Shown: piece after piece, positions 8,751 through 17,876 of the stretch
Layout of the letters: each line of letters begins with the position of its first letter
Position numbering within the stretch: position 1 is the stretch's first letter
Assembly: GCF_027533645.1 (NCBI RefSeq)
Contig: NZ_JAQAGY010000023.1
Coordinates: 1 to 64,000, forward strand
Length of the DNA: 64,000 bases
DNA from: Paenibacillus caseinilyticus
GTDB taxonomy: Bacteria; Bacillota; Bacilli; Paenibacillales; NBRC-103111
Direction of reading: 5' to 3'
Translations under genes and position numbers: made by a program
The notes under the pieces: generated by a model
Database searches by the model: none
The model's input: only the letters and a program-made list of their open reading frames with translations
What the model was told of the DNA's origin: nothing

Positions 8751-9731
8751 GTGGCTCAGTTGACGATGATTCAAGCTATTAATGATGCTCTTCGGTGCGA
8801 GCTGAGAAGAGATTCGAGTGTTCTCGTATTCGGTGAAGACGTAGGCAAGGCGGGGGGTGTCCACCGGGCAACCCAGTCACTTCAGGAGGAATTCGGTGAG
8901 GAGAGGGTCTTCGATACGCCGCTGGCCGAATCGGCGATCGGGGGGCTTGCAATCGGGCTAGGCATACAGGGATTCCGTCCTGTTGCCGAAATCCAGTTCA
9001 GCGGCTTTCTGTTCGAAGCGATGGACCAGATCTGCGTGCAGGCGGCGCGGATGCGGTACCGTTCGGGAGGCCGGTATCATGCCCCGATTACCTTTCGGGC
9101 GCCTTTCGGAGGCGGCGTAAAGGGAGCGGAGCTCCACAGCGAACCGCTGGAAGGGCTGTTGATGCAGACTCCCGGACTCAAGGTAGTAATCCCTTCAGGA
9201 CCTTATGATGCGAAAGGTCTGATGATAGCCGCCATCCGCGACAATGATCCGGTCTTTGTCTTTGAGCATATGAAATTGTACCGCACGTTCCGCGAGGAGG
9301 TGCCGGAAGAGGCTTACACGGTACCCTTGGGCAAAGCCAAGGTGGTCAGGGAAGGGACTGACCTTACGCTAGTCACGTACGGTGCGATGGTCCACGCATC
9401 CCTCAAAGCGGCTGATGAAGTGCAGCGCACCCGCGGAGCCCAAGTAGAAGTGATTGACCTAAGAACTCTAATGCCGCTGGATATGGATACTGTGGCAGCC
9501 TCGGTAAGGAAGACGGGACGCGCTATGGTGGTCCAGGAAGCCCAGAGAACGTCGGGCGCAGCCGCCGAAGTTATAGCCGGAATCAATGAGAGGGCGATCC
9601 TGCATTTGGAGGCCCCCGTACTCCGGGTCACATCTCCTGATACGGTCTTTGCGTTCTCCCTCATTGAGGATGAGTGGATTCCGAACCCTGCTCGGATTGC
9701 CAAGGGGATATACAGTCTGCTGGATTACTAG
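8751..9731 (+). CDS. alpha-ketoacid dehydrogenase E1 component, beta subunit (solitary)
   Basis: 326 aa, full length for PdhB/BkdB-type E1-beta. Signatures are LVFGEDVGKAGGVHRATQ, FDTPLAESAIGGLAIGLG (thiamine diphosphate Glu), FRAPFGGGVKGAELHSEPLE, PGLKVVIPSGPYDAKGL and the C-terminal transketolase domain with EVIDLRTLMPLD. The enzyme family decarboxylates 2-oxo acids, but an E1-alpha partner with the thiamine pyrophosphate motif is needed and none is encoded here, nor E2 or E3. Start is GTG 8751 after AAAGGAGGCG. Either it pairs with an alpha subunit made elsewhere or it has another role. The leader suggests separate regulation and possible acquisition. Confidence 0.88.
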   Translation: MAQLTMIQAINDALRCELRRDSSVLVFGEDVGKAGGVHRATQSLQEEFGEERVFDTPLAESAIGGLAIGLGIQGFRPVAEIQFSGFLFEAMDQICVQAARMRYRSGGRYHAPITFRAPFGGGVKGAELHSEPLEGLLMQTPGLKVVIPSGPYDAKGLMIAAIRDNDPVFVFEHMKLYRTFREEVPEEAYTVPLGKAKVVREGTDLTLVTYGAMVHASLKAADEVQRTRGAQVEVIDLRTLMPLDMDTVAASVRKTGRAMVVQEAQRTSGAAAEVIAGINERAILHLEAPVLRVTSPDTVFAFSLIEDEWIPNPARIAKGIYSLLDY

Positions 9732-10096
9732 AACAGTCCACGGGAAGGCAGCTCGCGGCCGCTTTTCCGGGCAGACGGATTGCTGGGAAGCCCGCCCGCG
9801 CGAACGAACCCGGCTGTCATCCAGATTGACGCAAAACGCAACTTTGGGCGGATAAAGAAAGGCGAATTCTGCCATAGTAAGAGGGTTCAGGCCGAATCGT
9901 GCCGAACCATTGTTCCACGGGAAACAAATATTCCTACGGTTCGACAGAAGATCGGATCCGCGGAAGGGATATCCTTGTCCACACGGGTTATAGGTGCCGG
10001 ACAAGGGGACGGAAGGACAATATACGCTCCATTCGTTGTATGGTATGCTTATTTTCAATGAAGATATTGGTAAGAAAACAGAAGGAGGAATGACGT
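9732..10096. other. intergenic region before dps
   Basis: No supported gene. It contains an 8-bp inverted repeat CCTTGTCC/GGACAAGG (9973-10006) about 90 bp before dps, which may be a leader hairpin or protein site. I saw no PerR-box and no clear sigma-B promoter, although dps genes often have one or the other. Confidence 0.4.
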
Positions 10097-10537
10097 ATGT
10101 CCCGGAACTTGACCGAGGTACTCAATACCCAGATCGCCAATTGGAGCCTGCTGTATATCAAGCTGCATAACTACCACTGGTATGTGAAAGGACCGCAATT
10201 CTTCACCTTACATACGAAATTCGAGGAATTCTACACGGAGGCGGCTCTCCACGTGGATAACCTGGCAGAGAGATTGCTGGCCCTCCGGGGGGAGCCGGTA
10301 GCGACGATGCGCGAAATTCTCGAAAAGGCGAGTGTGCGCGAGGCGGCCGGCGGCGAGAATGCGGAAGCCATGGTCGCTTCGATCGCAGCGGATTTCGGCA
10401 TCCTCATCGGGGAACTGAAGGAAGGTATGGCGCTCGCGGAGCAGGTTGGCGACGAGACGACAGGCGATATGCTGCTTGCCATCCACAGCTCGCTCGAGAA
10501 GCACGTCTGGATGCTGGAGTCGTTCCTCGTGAAGTAA
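10097..10537 (+). CDS. dps: Dps/ferritin-like DNA-binding protein
   Basis: 146 aa, normal length for Dps. It forms a dodecamer that oxidises and stores iron and protects DNA in oxidative stress. The inter-subunit ferroxidase ligands are visible: His27 and His39 in HNYHWYVKGPQFFTLHTKFEE, Asp54 and Glu58 in HVDNLAERLLALRGEP. No N-terminal Lys-rich tail is present, so direct DNA binding is uncertain. Ribosome binding site GAAGGAGGAATG lies upstream. Monocistronic with a clear terminator. Confidence 0.93.
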   Translation: MSRNLTEVLNTQIANWSLLYIKLHNYHWYVKGPQFFTLHTKFEEFYTEAALHVDNLAERLLALRGEPVATMREILEKASVREAAGGENAEAMVASIAADFGILIGELKEGMALAEQVGDETTGDMLLAIHSSLEKHVWMLESFLVK

Positions 10538-10618
10538 ACCCGGAGGCCGGGCAGGATGACGAGGGAGCGGGCGCGGGAGTAAGCGCCAGAGAAGACGCAA
10601 AAAAAGACGCAAGAAAAG

Positions 10619-10648
10619 ACCGGAGTGGGAGAGAGGCTCCGGTTTTTT
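10619..10648 (+). terminator. Rho-independent terminator of dps
   Basis: ACCGGAG (10619-10625) pairs with CTCCGGT (10637-10643), followed by a T tract to 10648. Confidence 0.85.
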
Positions 10649-10810
10649 AGAAGACCCATATGAAAGCGCATTCCTTTGCGATCGGGCTGAAGCCCTTGTT
10701 CCACAAGAATGCTTAGGCCGCTGGGGACAGCGAAGGAAACACATACATATACCGGTAAGGGGCCCCTGAACGGGAACTCCGCCGGTAGCATAACAATCGA
10801 GGTGAGGCTC

Positions 10811-12634
10811 TTGCGGCTCTTGAAGCGCCCCCTGCCGATCTTCGTGCAGCTGCTTGCCGGGATGTTCATCATTGCGGTGCTGGGGATCGCCTTAACGAAT
10901 ATGTTCAATTACCGTCTGACCTCGCAGCTGGTTATGAACCGGACAGCAGGCTACACGCAGGAATCAGTGGAGCAGCTCTCGGCCAAAATCGACGTGCTGC
11001 TGCGGCAGTACGACCAGTTCTCGCAAATGCTGGCCTTCGACCCCCGTGTACAGAGCGCCTTGAAGGCCCCAGGGGACGGAGGGGCACCGCCGGACCCGCT
11101 CGAGCTCGGTCGGTATATGGCAGAGAAGGCGCGCTACCTCGCCAGCGACATGCTCGTCCATCTCTTCGACCGGGACGGCCGGGTATATGCGTCGAGCGAA
11201 TCCCTGCAGCTGTTCTGGCGGCAGCATGACGAAGTGTCCCTGACGCCGTGGTACGGCCGGATGTCGACACAGGACGGCCGGATGCTGTGGGTCTACGGGC
11301 CGGCGTGGCGCGACGGCGAGATCCCGGCGATCATCGGGGCCCGGAAGGTCAAGGACCGCACGAGCCTCGAGACGCTCGGCGACCAGTTCATCGTCTTCCC
11401 GGTAGAGAAGATTAACCGGATCATCGGGGAGACGGGTCAGCGGGTCGAACGCAAAGTGCAGGTGATGGACCGCTCGGGCAACATCGTCTATTCGACGGAG
11501 CCGAGGGAGATCGGCAGGGCGGCGGATGTCGCCTTGTTCTCGAAGTTCGGCGGGGGAGCCCAGCCTTTCTTCGAATGGACGACGCGGGAGGACCAGCAGC
11601 AGGTGTACGTGACGTATGCCAAGTCGGTGTACAGCGGGTGGACGACGATCGCCTACTTCCGCAAAGAAGCGGTCTACGGCGATGCGCTGCAGATGTGGAT
11701 GCACGCGCTGGTGACGATGGCGGCCGGGGCGGGGATCGCCCTGGTGCTGACGGCGTTCTACAGCTGGACGCTGACGAAGCCGATCCGACGCCTGGCGGAA
11801 GGGCTGAACCGGGTCGGCCGGGGGCGGCTGCACCCGGTCAAGGGGCAGTTCGCGAGCCGGGAGCTGACGCAGTTGTATGCGAACTACAACGGCATGGTCT
11901 CTCAGCTCGACGATGTGATCCAGCGGCTCTCGGAGCAGCAGATCAGCGAGCAGCGGGCGAGGCTGGTGGCGCTTAAGGCGCAGTTCCGGCCGCATTTTCT
12001 CTATAACTCGCTGAATCTTATCTATTGGACGATCGAGGACGGCCGCCAGGAGGATGCCCAGGAGATGACGCTGGCTCTGAGCGACTTGCTGCGCTACAGC
12101 GTCCACCCGTCGAGCGAGCTGGTGCCGCTGCGGGAGGATCTGGAGCAGCTGGAGCGGTACTTGCTGCTGCAGCGGGCGAGGTACCGGGACCAATTCACGG
12201 TCGTGATGGACGTGGAGGAAGGGCTCGAGGAACAGCCCGTGCCGCGTCTGCTGCTGCAGCCGTTGGTCGAGAACGCGTTCCATCACGGGCTGGAGCACAA
12301 GGCGGGCTGCGAGTGGCTGCTGCGGGTGGAGATCTGCTCCAGCGGAGGAACTCTCCACTGCTCCGTGGAGGATAACGGGGCCGGCCTCGGCGACGGGGAA
12401 CTCGCGGAGCTCGAACGGAAGCTCCGCATGGAAGTGCTGGCTCCGGAAGGGGACCGGGGCATCGGTCTGCCGAACCTCCACCGGCAGATCGGCGCATACT
12501 ACGGGGAGCCGCACGGCCTGCGGCTCAGTCACAGTACGCTCGGCGGGCTGCGGGTAGAGCTGACGCTCCCGCTGGCGGGAGCAGGTACAGCAAGACAGTC
12601 GCCGGAGGGAAGGGGAGATGGCGGTGCGGCTTGA
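10811..12634 (+). CDS. YesM-type sensor histidine kinase
   Basis: 607 aa. A membrane segment at about 10-35, a large extracytoplasmic Cache-like sensor, a second membrane segment near 310-330, a HAMP region (KPIRRLAEGLNRVGRG), the His_kinase domain with QFRPHFLYNSLNLIYW (His near 393), and a C-terminal HATPase (LLLQPLVENAFHHGLEHK, VEDNGAG). This architecture pairs with AraC-type response regulators controlling carbohydrate uptake. TTG 10811 with GAGGTG (10799-10804) six bases upstream is my preferred start; an ATG at 10709 is in frame but gives an unusual hydrophilic extension and no ribosome site. It overlaps the next gene by 17 bp. Confidence 0.9.
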   Translation: MRLLKRPLPIFVQLLAGMFIIAVLGIALTNMFNYRLTSQLVMNRTAGYTQESVEQLSAKIDVLLRQYDQFSQMLAFDPRVQSALKAPGDGGAPPDPLELGRYMAEKARYLASDMLVHLFDRDGRVYASSESLQLFWRQHDEVSLTPWYGRMSTQDGRMLWVYGPAWRDGEIPAIIGARKVKDRTSLETLGDQFIVFPVEKINRIIGETGQRVERKVQVMDRSGNIVYSTEPREIGRAADVALFSKFGGGAQPFFEWTTREDQQQVYVTYAKSVYSGWTTIAYFRKEAVYGDALQMWMHALVTMAAGAGIALVLTAFYSWTLTKPIRRLAEGLNRVGRGRLHPVKGQFASRELTQLYANYNGMVSQLDDVIQRLSEQQISEQRARLVALKAQFRPHFLYNSLNLIYWTIEDGRQEDAQEMTLALSDLLRYSVHPSSELVPLREDLEQLERYLLLQRARYRDQFTVVMDVEEGLEEQPVPRLLLQPLVENAFHHGLEHKAGCEWLLRVEICSSGGTLHCSVEDNGAGLGDGELAELERKLRMEVLAPEGDRGIGLPNLHRQIGAYYGEPHGLRLSHSTLGGLRVELTLPLAGAGTARQSPEGRGDGGAA

Positions 12635-14051
12635 AAGGAATGGCGCAAGCATCAGGGAATGGCGGCGGCCGTGCGGCTGGCGGGCGGCTCCGTGGATACT
12701 GATACTCTTATGCTTGTTACTGAACGCGTGTACACCGATGGCGGTACAGCTGCCTGCGGTGGCCCAGGCTTCGCCGAAGGTCACCCTGCGGCTGTGGGTG
12801 TGGGCCGGCAGCGGTTATGAGGGACTTGTAAGAGGGTATATCGATGAGCATCCGGATGTCGATGTGGAGATGGTCACCATCCAGTACGACGACCTGCTGC
12901 CAAGCCTCATGACGGCGTTCGCCACCTGGTCGGATGCGCCGGATGCGGTGCTGTTGGAGGCTTATCAGCTCAGTGAGCTTAAGCGCTTTCCCCAGCATTT
13001 TCATAATCTATATGAGTTCGGCGACGAACGGGTGCATTACCTCGATTGGAAGTGGCGGCAGGGAGAGAGCCGGGACGGCGGGATGCTGTTCGCGATGCCT
13101 GCGAACATCGGGCCTGCGGCACTGGCCTACCGCCGGGACCTGTTCGCCGCCGCCGGGCTGCCCGAAGACCGGGAAGAAGCGGCGAAGCTCCTGTCATCTT
13201 GGGAGAGCCTAGAGAAGGCCGGGCTGCAGATTAAGGAGCGCACGGGGGCCGCCTTGTTCGATAATCTGACGAATGTGTATACGACATATCTCAATCAGTA
13301 CGATGAGAATGCCGTTCCCGGCGGGACGGGAGCGCTGGATGCCGCCCGGTCCGGCCCGATCCGGAAGGTGATGGGGGCTCCGGGCTCCATGCAGCCCCTC
13401 TCTGCCAGGGAGGAGGATGCCGGGACGCTCACAGCTGATCAGGCCGCCAGCATCCGGGAGGCCTGGGACATGGCCATCCGCTTCCACCGGCTCGGACTGA
13501 ACGCCGGCCTGCCTTCCCAGAGTCCCGCTTGGGCCGACGGGGCGGTGAACAAACGCTTCGCCGCCGTGCTCGCCCCTTCCTGGCTCCACGGGCTGATGAA
13601 GAAGAATGCCCCGGCCACGGCCGGCCAGTGGGACCTCACGCGGGCCCCCGGCAAGCCGTCGAGCTGGATGGGCTCCTTCCTGGCCGTGCCGGCCTCGTCG
13701 CGGTATCCCCGGGAAGCGTATGCCCTCGTGCGGTGGCTGACGGCCCCGCCCCAGCAGCTCGAAGGCTTCAAAAGCGGCGGGAACTTCCCGTCCACGCCGG
13801 AGTCTTATGCCTCCAGCGACTTCCTGGAAATGCGGGACGGCTTCTTCCATAACGCGCCCGTCGGCCAGCTCTATTCCTATGCCGCGCTGCGGTATAAGGG
13901 GGGCTATGAGGAGCCGGCATTCGCGCGGCTGGACCGGATCGTGCGGGACGGCTTGCACCGGGTGGAGGCGGAGGGGGCCGACCCGGACGCTGTATGGCGG
14001 GCAATAGAGCAACAGATGAGGGACGAGGTACAACATCCTGAAGGAGAGTGA
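12618..14051 (+). CDS. sugar ABC-type solute-binding lipoprotein, probable co-sensor
   Basis: 477 aa. A signal peptide ends in the lipobox LLLNAC, and the mature region is a family 1 extracellular sugar-binding protein (VTLRLWVWAGSGYEGLVRGY, AMPANIGPAALAYRRDLFAAAGLP). It is clearly paralogous to the binding protein at 15407: both share the DWKW/EWKW, PxxIGPxxLxYRxDLF and GNFPSTP motifs. It lies between kinase and regulator, overlapping the kinase gene by 17 bp and ending 6 bp before the regulator, whereas the second copy sits with the permeases. I infer that it presents ligand to the kinase rather than feeding the transporter. Confidence 0.85.
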   Translation: MAVRLERNGASIREWRRPCGWRAAPWILILLCLLLNACTPMAVQLPAVAQASPKVTLRLWVWAGSGYEGLVRGYIDEHPDVDVEMVTIQYDDLLPSLMTAFATWSDAPDAVLLEAYQLSELKRFPQHFHNLYEFGDERVHYLDWKWRQGESRDGGMLFAMPANIGPAALAYRRDLFAAAGLPEDREEAAKLLSSWESLEKAGLQIKERTGAALFDNLTNVYTTYLNQYDENAVPGGTGALDAARSGPIRKVMGAPGSMQPLSAREEDAGTLTADQAASIREAWDMAIRFHRLGLNAGLPSQSPAWADGAVNKRFAAVLAPSWLHGLMKKNAPATAGQWDLTRAPGKPSSWMGSFLAVPASSRYPREAYALVRWLTAPPQQLEGFKSGGNFPSTPESYASSDFLEMRDGFFHNAPVGQLYSYAALRYKGGYEEPAFARLDRIVRDGLHRVEAEGADPDAVWRAIEQQMRDEVQHPEGE

Positions 14052-14057
14052 AGTCCA

Positions 14058-15239
14058 ATGTTCACGATCATGGTAGCCGACGATGAAGCGAGCGTGAGGG
14101 AGCCGGTCTGCCGGCTGCTGGCGAAGATGGAGGGGGTCGACCGGGTGCTGGCGGCCGGCGACGGGCGCGAAGCGATGCAGCTGCTGCAGGGCCATCCCGT
14201 GCAGCTGGTGATCACCGACATCCGGATGCCGGCGGTGGACGGCCTGGAGCTGGCAGGCCATATCCGCAGCGCCTATCCGGAGACCGATGTCTATGTGCTG
14301 ACCGGTCATGCGGAGTTCGATTATGCGCAGAAGGCCCTGCAGCATCAGGTGGCAGACTATCTGCTCAAGCCGCTCTCGAAGAAGAAGCTGGAGGAGATCT
14401 ACAGCACGGCGTACGGCAAATACCGGCAGCGCCGGGATGTCCGGCAGGTCGATGCGATCCGCCACCGGGCGCTGCTCGAGAAGCGGATCCACGATCTGCT
14501 GCACGATGTGCCGCTGCCGGACTTCGACCGGGGGCTCATCCCTCCATACGAGAAAATCATGCTCGTGTCGTTCTCTACGAAGGATCTCCAGTCGCTGGGC
14601 GCCCCCTCGGTGCGGTATTTCATCCGGGGCTGTGCCGAGGAAGCCTTCAACCGGCTGGGCCCGGCCGTCGTGTGTGTCGAAGACCGGCTCGTGACCATCG
14701 TGCTGTTCTCCCTGCAGGGGGATAAGGCGGCGTGGGAGCGGGAGGTGAAGGAGACGGCGGTCTGGATGGCGGAGAAGCTGCGCATGCCGGTGAAGGCCGG
14801 CTACGGGGGATGCACGGATGACATCAAGGATCTCGGCCTGATGTATATCCGCTCGGTAGCGGCCCTTGGCTTCACGGAGTTCTCTCGCAGGGGGGATGCG
14901 GGCGGGAAGATGCCGCCTGTCGTGCGCGCGCTCCTAGGTTACGTCCACCGCGAGTATGCCGGAGCGGCGCAGCTCACGGATTTTGCCCAGAATCACCAGG
15001 TCAACCCGAACTACCTCAGCTGCCTGTTCCACCAGGAGACGGGCATGACGTACTCGCAGTACCTTACCCAGCACCGGCTCTGTGAAGCGAAGCGGCTGCT
15101 CCGGGAGACGCAGCTGAAGATTTATGAAGTGTGCGAGAAGGTGGGCTACAAGGATCCGGCCTACTTCAGCCGCCTCTTCAAGACGGTGGAGGGCCAGTCC
15201 CCGAACGATTACCGTGCCTCGGCCGCCGGGGGAGTATAA
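14058..15239 (+). CDS. YesN-type response regulator, AraC family output
   Basis: 393 aa. An N-terminal receiver domain (MVADDEASVREPV, phospho-Asp in LVITDIRMP near residue 54, Lys in YLLKPLSKKK) is joined by a divergent middle region to a C-terminal AraC double helix-turn-helix (HQVNPNYLSCLFHQETGMTYSQYLTQHR and IYEVCEKVGYKDPAYFSRLFK). It should be phosphorylated by the kinase at 10811 and activate the downstream binding protein and permease genes. Ribosome site AAGGAGAGTGAAG precedes the ATG. Confidence 0.92.
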   Translation: MFTIMVADDEASVREPVCRLLAKMEGVDRVLAAGDGREAMQLLQGHPVQLVITDIRMPAVDGLELAGHIRSAYPETDVYVLTGHAEFDYAQKALQHQVADYLLKPLSKKKLEEIYSTAYGKYRQRRDVRQVDAIRHRALLEKRIHDLLHDVPLPDFDRGLIPPYEKIMLVSFSTKDLQSLGAPSVRYFIRGCAEEAFNRLGPAVVCVEDRLVTIVLFSLQGDKAAWEREVKETAVWMAEKLRMPVKAGYGGCTDDIKDLGLMYIRSVAALGFTEFSRRGDAGGKMPPVVRALLGYVHREYAGAAQLTDFAQNHQVNPNYLSCLFHQETGMTYSQYLTQHRLCEAKRLLRETQLKIYEVCEKVGYKDPAYFSRLFKTVEGQSPNDYRASAAGGV

Positions 15240-15258
15240 GAAATGTCAAGATTCCTGT

Positions 15259-15318
15259 GATTTCTCCAAGAAATCGAAGATGTGCCACATATACGGAAAT
15301 TCCCCCTTTCCTTATACT
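15259..15318 (+). promoter_or_regulatory. inverted repeat and candidate promoter upstream of sugar-binding protein
   Basis: A perfect inverted repeat GATTTCT-CCA-AGAAATC (15259-15275) lies 15 bp before a weak -35 (TATACG, 15290-15295), then 17 bp and a good -10 TATACT (15313-15318). A poor -35 with an upstream dyad fits an activator-dependent promoter; the AraC-type regulator ending 20 bp earlier is the natural candidate. Confidence 0.5.
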
Positions 15319-15406
15319 AAATGTAAGGGCTTCCACACAGAACGTCGGGGGATCGGATACAGAAAAAAGGGTGGGTCGGGCTCAATACCGAAAGGAGCGT
15401 ATGTTG

Positions 15407-16726
15407 ATGAAGAGGATTCGTCGATTCGGCAAGGCATCGGCTGCGGTGCTGCTCTCGTCTATGATGGTGCTTAGTGCCTGCGGGGGAGGGGACAGCGCCC
15501 CGGCGGCGTCCGGGAACAGCGGCAGCAGCGGGGATGGCGGCAGCAAGAAGGTGCAGCTGCAGATGTGGTTCTGGCAGGGGGCCTCGTTCGAGAAAATCAT
15601 CCCGGAATTCAACCGTACGCACCCGAATATCGAGATTGTGCCGCAGATCTACAAGTGGGAGGACGCGCACAAGAAGCTCTTGACGGCCATGTCGGCCGGC
15701 TCGGGCGCACCGGATATCGCCATGGTCGATATCTCGCAGCTCGACCAATTCACGAAGTATCCCGACAAATTCTATGATCTGAACGAGTTCGGGGCCAAAG
15801 ACCTCGCCAAGGATTATCTGGAATGGAAATGGAAGCAATCCATGGCCGGCGACAAGCAGCTCGGTCTGCCTACCGATATCGGCCCGATGGTCCTCTATTA
15901 CCGGCAGGATCTGTTCCAGCAGGCGGGACTGCCGTCTGAACCGGACGATGTCGCGGCGAAGATCAAGACATGGGACGACTTCCTGGCGGCGGGCAAGGTG
16001 CTCAAGGAGAAGACGGGCGCTGACATTCTCTCGAACCCGACCGAGCTCTACAATGCGGTCCGCGACCAGGGCGACGAGCTCTACTTTGACAAAGACAACA
16101 ATCTCATTATCGATAAAAACCCGCAGGTGAAGAAGGCGCTCGACTACTTCAAAAAGTCCCGCGAGATGGGCATCGCCGGCACGTATGACCAGAAGAATGC
16201 GCTTCAGGAATACTCCGCGGCGCTGAACTCCGGCAAGATCGCCACCTACATCTCCGCCGCTTGGGGCCGGGGGCATGTCGAGACGCGGGCCCCGGACACG
16301 AAGGGCAAATGGCGCGCGGCTAAGATTCCGGAAGGCACAGGCAACATGGGCGGCTCGTTCCTCATGATTCCGAAGCAGGGCAAGCTCAGCAAGGAAGCGT
16401 ATGAAGCCATCTCCTGGCTCACGTCACCGGCGCAGCAGCTGGAAATCTTCAAGATCTCGGGCAACTTCCCGTCCACCCCGTCGGTCTACGGCGACAAGGC
16501 GTTCACGGAGACAGGGTATGACTTCTGGGGCGGCCAGAAGCTCGGCGTGCTGTACTCCGAAGTGGCCAAGGCCGTGAAGGTGCAGCGCAAGGGCCCGGAT
16601 TACGCGACCGTGGATACGATCATCGGAGACGGCCTCCAAGCGGTCGCGGTCGACAAGAACAAGGACGCCGAGAAAGAATTCTGGGCGCTCGTCGAGAAAG
16701 CCAAAGCAAAGCTGAAAAATAAATAA
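15407..16726 (+). CDS. sugar ABC transporter solute-binding lipoprotein
   Basis: 439 aa lipoprotein: signal peptide MKRIRRFGKASAAVLL with lipobox LSAC, a Gly/Ser-rich linker, then a family 1 binding fold (KKVQLQMWFWQGASFEKIIPEF, APDIAMVDISQLDQF, GNMGGSFLMIPKQGKL, GNFPSTPSVYGDKAFTETGYDF). ATG 15407 is preferred over the ATG at 15401 because AAAGGAG (15391-15397) is best placed for it; the frame remains open far upstream but has no ribosome site there. It is followed by two permease genes and is the likely substrate receptor for them. The sugar is not identifiable from sequence. Confidence 0.92.
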   Translation: MKRIRRFGKASAAVLLSSMMVLSACGGGDSAPAASGNSGSSGDGGSKKVQLQMWFWQGASFEKIIPEFNRTHPNIEIVPQIYKWEDAHKKLLTAMSAGSGAPDIAMVDISQLDQFTKYPDKFYDLNEFGAKDLAKDYLEWKWKQSMAGDKQLGLPTDIGPMVLYYRQDLFQQAGLPSEPDDVAAKIKTWDDFLAAGKVLKEKTGADILSNPTELYNAVRDQGDELYFDKDNNLIIDKNPQVKKALDYFKKSREMGIAGTYDQKNALQEYSAALNSGKIATYISAAWGRGHVETRAPDTKGKWRAAKIPEGTGNMGGSFLMIPKQGKLSKEAYEAISWLTSPAQQLEIFKISGNFPSTPSVYGDKAFTETGYDFWGGQKLGVLYSEVAKAVKVQRKGPDYATVDTIIGDGLQAVAVDKNKDAEKEFWALVEKAKAKLKNK

Positions 16727-16994
16727 GGGAGGCCGGGAGGTCTCTCGGGACGGACGGGCACGGGTGGCGGTGGTGCGGCGGCTGTCTAAGGCAGCCGTCC
16801 GGCTCTCCTTGGCAAGCGGCACAGCCTCCGGGCGGGAGCCGCTTCAAGCGGACGATCCGATTTTCAGGACCGTCGCAACTTGGGGGCCCATGGCCGAATC
16901 CGACCGGAGCGGCCTATGCCTGCGGGGCATGATGGCGCCGCTGTCCGGTCCCTGACCCAAGACCCTCCCCCTTCCGGAAAGGAGTGATCGCGTT
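16727..16994. other. 268-bp gap between binding protein and permease genes
   Basis: No gene. A small hairpin CGGCTG/CAGCCG (16779-16797) without a T tract is the only structure seen; it could stabilise the upstream mRNA so that the binding protein is made in excess over the permeases, as is common in such operons. Confidence 0.35.
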
Positions 16995-17876
16995 ATGAAA
17001 AGCCTGCGTCCCTACCTGGCGCCTTATCTGATGATTTCGCCCTTCTATCTGCTCTTTATCGTCTTCGGCCTCTTCCCGATTCTCTTCTCGCTCTATCTCG
17101 CGTTCCATGCTTGGGACGGGCTCGGGGAGATGAAATTCGTGGGCCTGCGCAACTTCACGAACCTCATCACCGACGACCCGGACTTCTGGATGTCGGTCGG
17201 CAACACGTTCGTGATCTGGTTCATGTCGACGGTGCCGCAGCTGTTCGCCGCCCTCGTGGTGGCCTTCCTGCTCAACGCCGCGTTCCTGAAGTTCAAGGAC
17301 GGCTTCCGGGCCATTTATTTTCTGCCGAATATTACTTCGATCGTGGCGGTGGCCATTATCTTCGGTTCGTTCTTCGGCACGGAGTTCGGCCTGATCAATG
17401 GGCTGCTCGGTGCGGCGGGCCTGCCGCGCATCGACTGGCTCAACGATACGCTGTGGGTCAAGGCGGCGATATCCCTCATGGTGATCTGGCGCTGGACCGG
17501 CTATAACGCGATCATCTACCTGGCCGGCCTGCAGAGCATCCCGAACGACCTGTACGAGGCCGCGACGATCGACGGGGCGTCGAAGACGCAGCAGTTCCTC
17601 TCGATTACGCTGCCGCTCCTGAAGCCGATCATCCTCTTCACGGTCATTCTCTCGACGATCGGCGGCATGCAGCTCTTCACCGAACCGCTCATCCTGACGG
17701 GCAACTCCGGCGGAGCGACCAAGGGCGGCCTGACGCTGGTGCTCTACCTGTATAACCAGGCGTTCGTGAACCAGATGTTCGGATATGCTTCGGCCATCGC
17801 ATGGGTGCTGTTCATCATCATCGGGGTCTTCTCGTTCATTAACTGGAAGTTCGTGTCGAGAGGGGAGCGGGTGTAG
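16995..17876 (+). CDS. sugar ABC transporter permease (MalF type)
   Basis: 293 aa membrane protein with about six transmembrane helices. The EAA loop that docks the ATPase reads EAATIDGASKTQQFLSITLPLLKP region near residues 190-215, and the first helix PYLMISPFYLLFIVFGLFP is typical. AAAGGAG precedes the ATG. It forms the translocation channel with the next gene product. No ATP-binding subunit is encoded in the locus; in Bacillales a shared MsmX-type ATPase often serves such importers (family knowledge). Confidence 0.93.
   Translation: MKSLRPYLAPYLMISPFYLLFIVFGLFPILFSLYLAFHAWDGLGEMKFVGLRNFTNLITDDPDFWMSVGNTFVIWFMSTVPQLFAALVVAFLLNAAFLKFKDGFRAIYFLPNITSIVAVAIIFGSFFGTEFGLINGLLGAAGLPRIDWLNDTLWVKAAISLMVIWRWTGYNAIIYLAGLQSIPNDLYEAATIDGASKTQQFLSITLPLLKPIILFTVILSTIGGMQLFTEPLILTGNSGGATKGGLTLVLYLYNQAFVNQMFGYASAIAWVLFIIIGVFSFINWKFVSRGERV

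Noticed and set aside
15131..15406. Upstream extension of the sugar-binding protein frame into the regulator gene
   Set aside because: The extension overlaps the AraC regulator in another frame; the ribosome site and signal peptide place the start at 15407.
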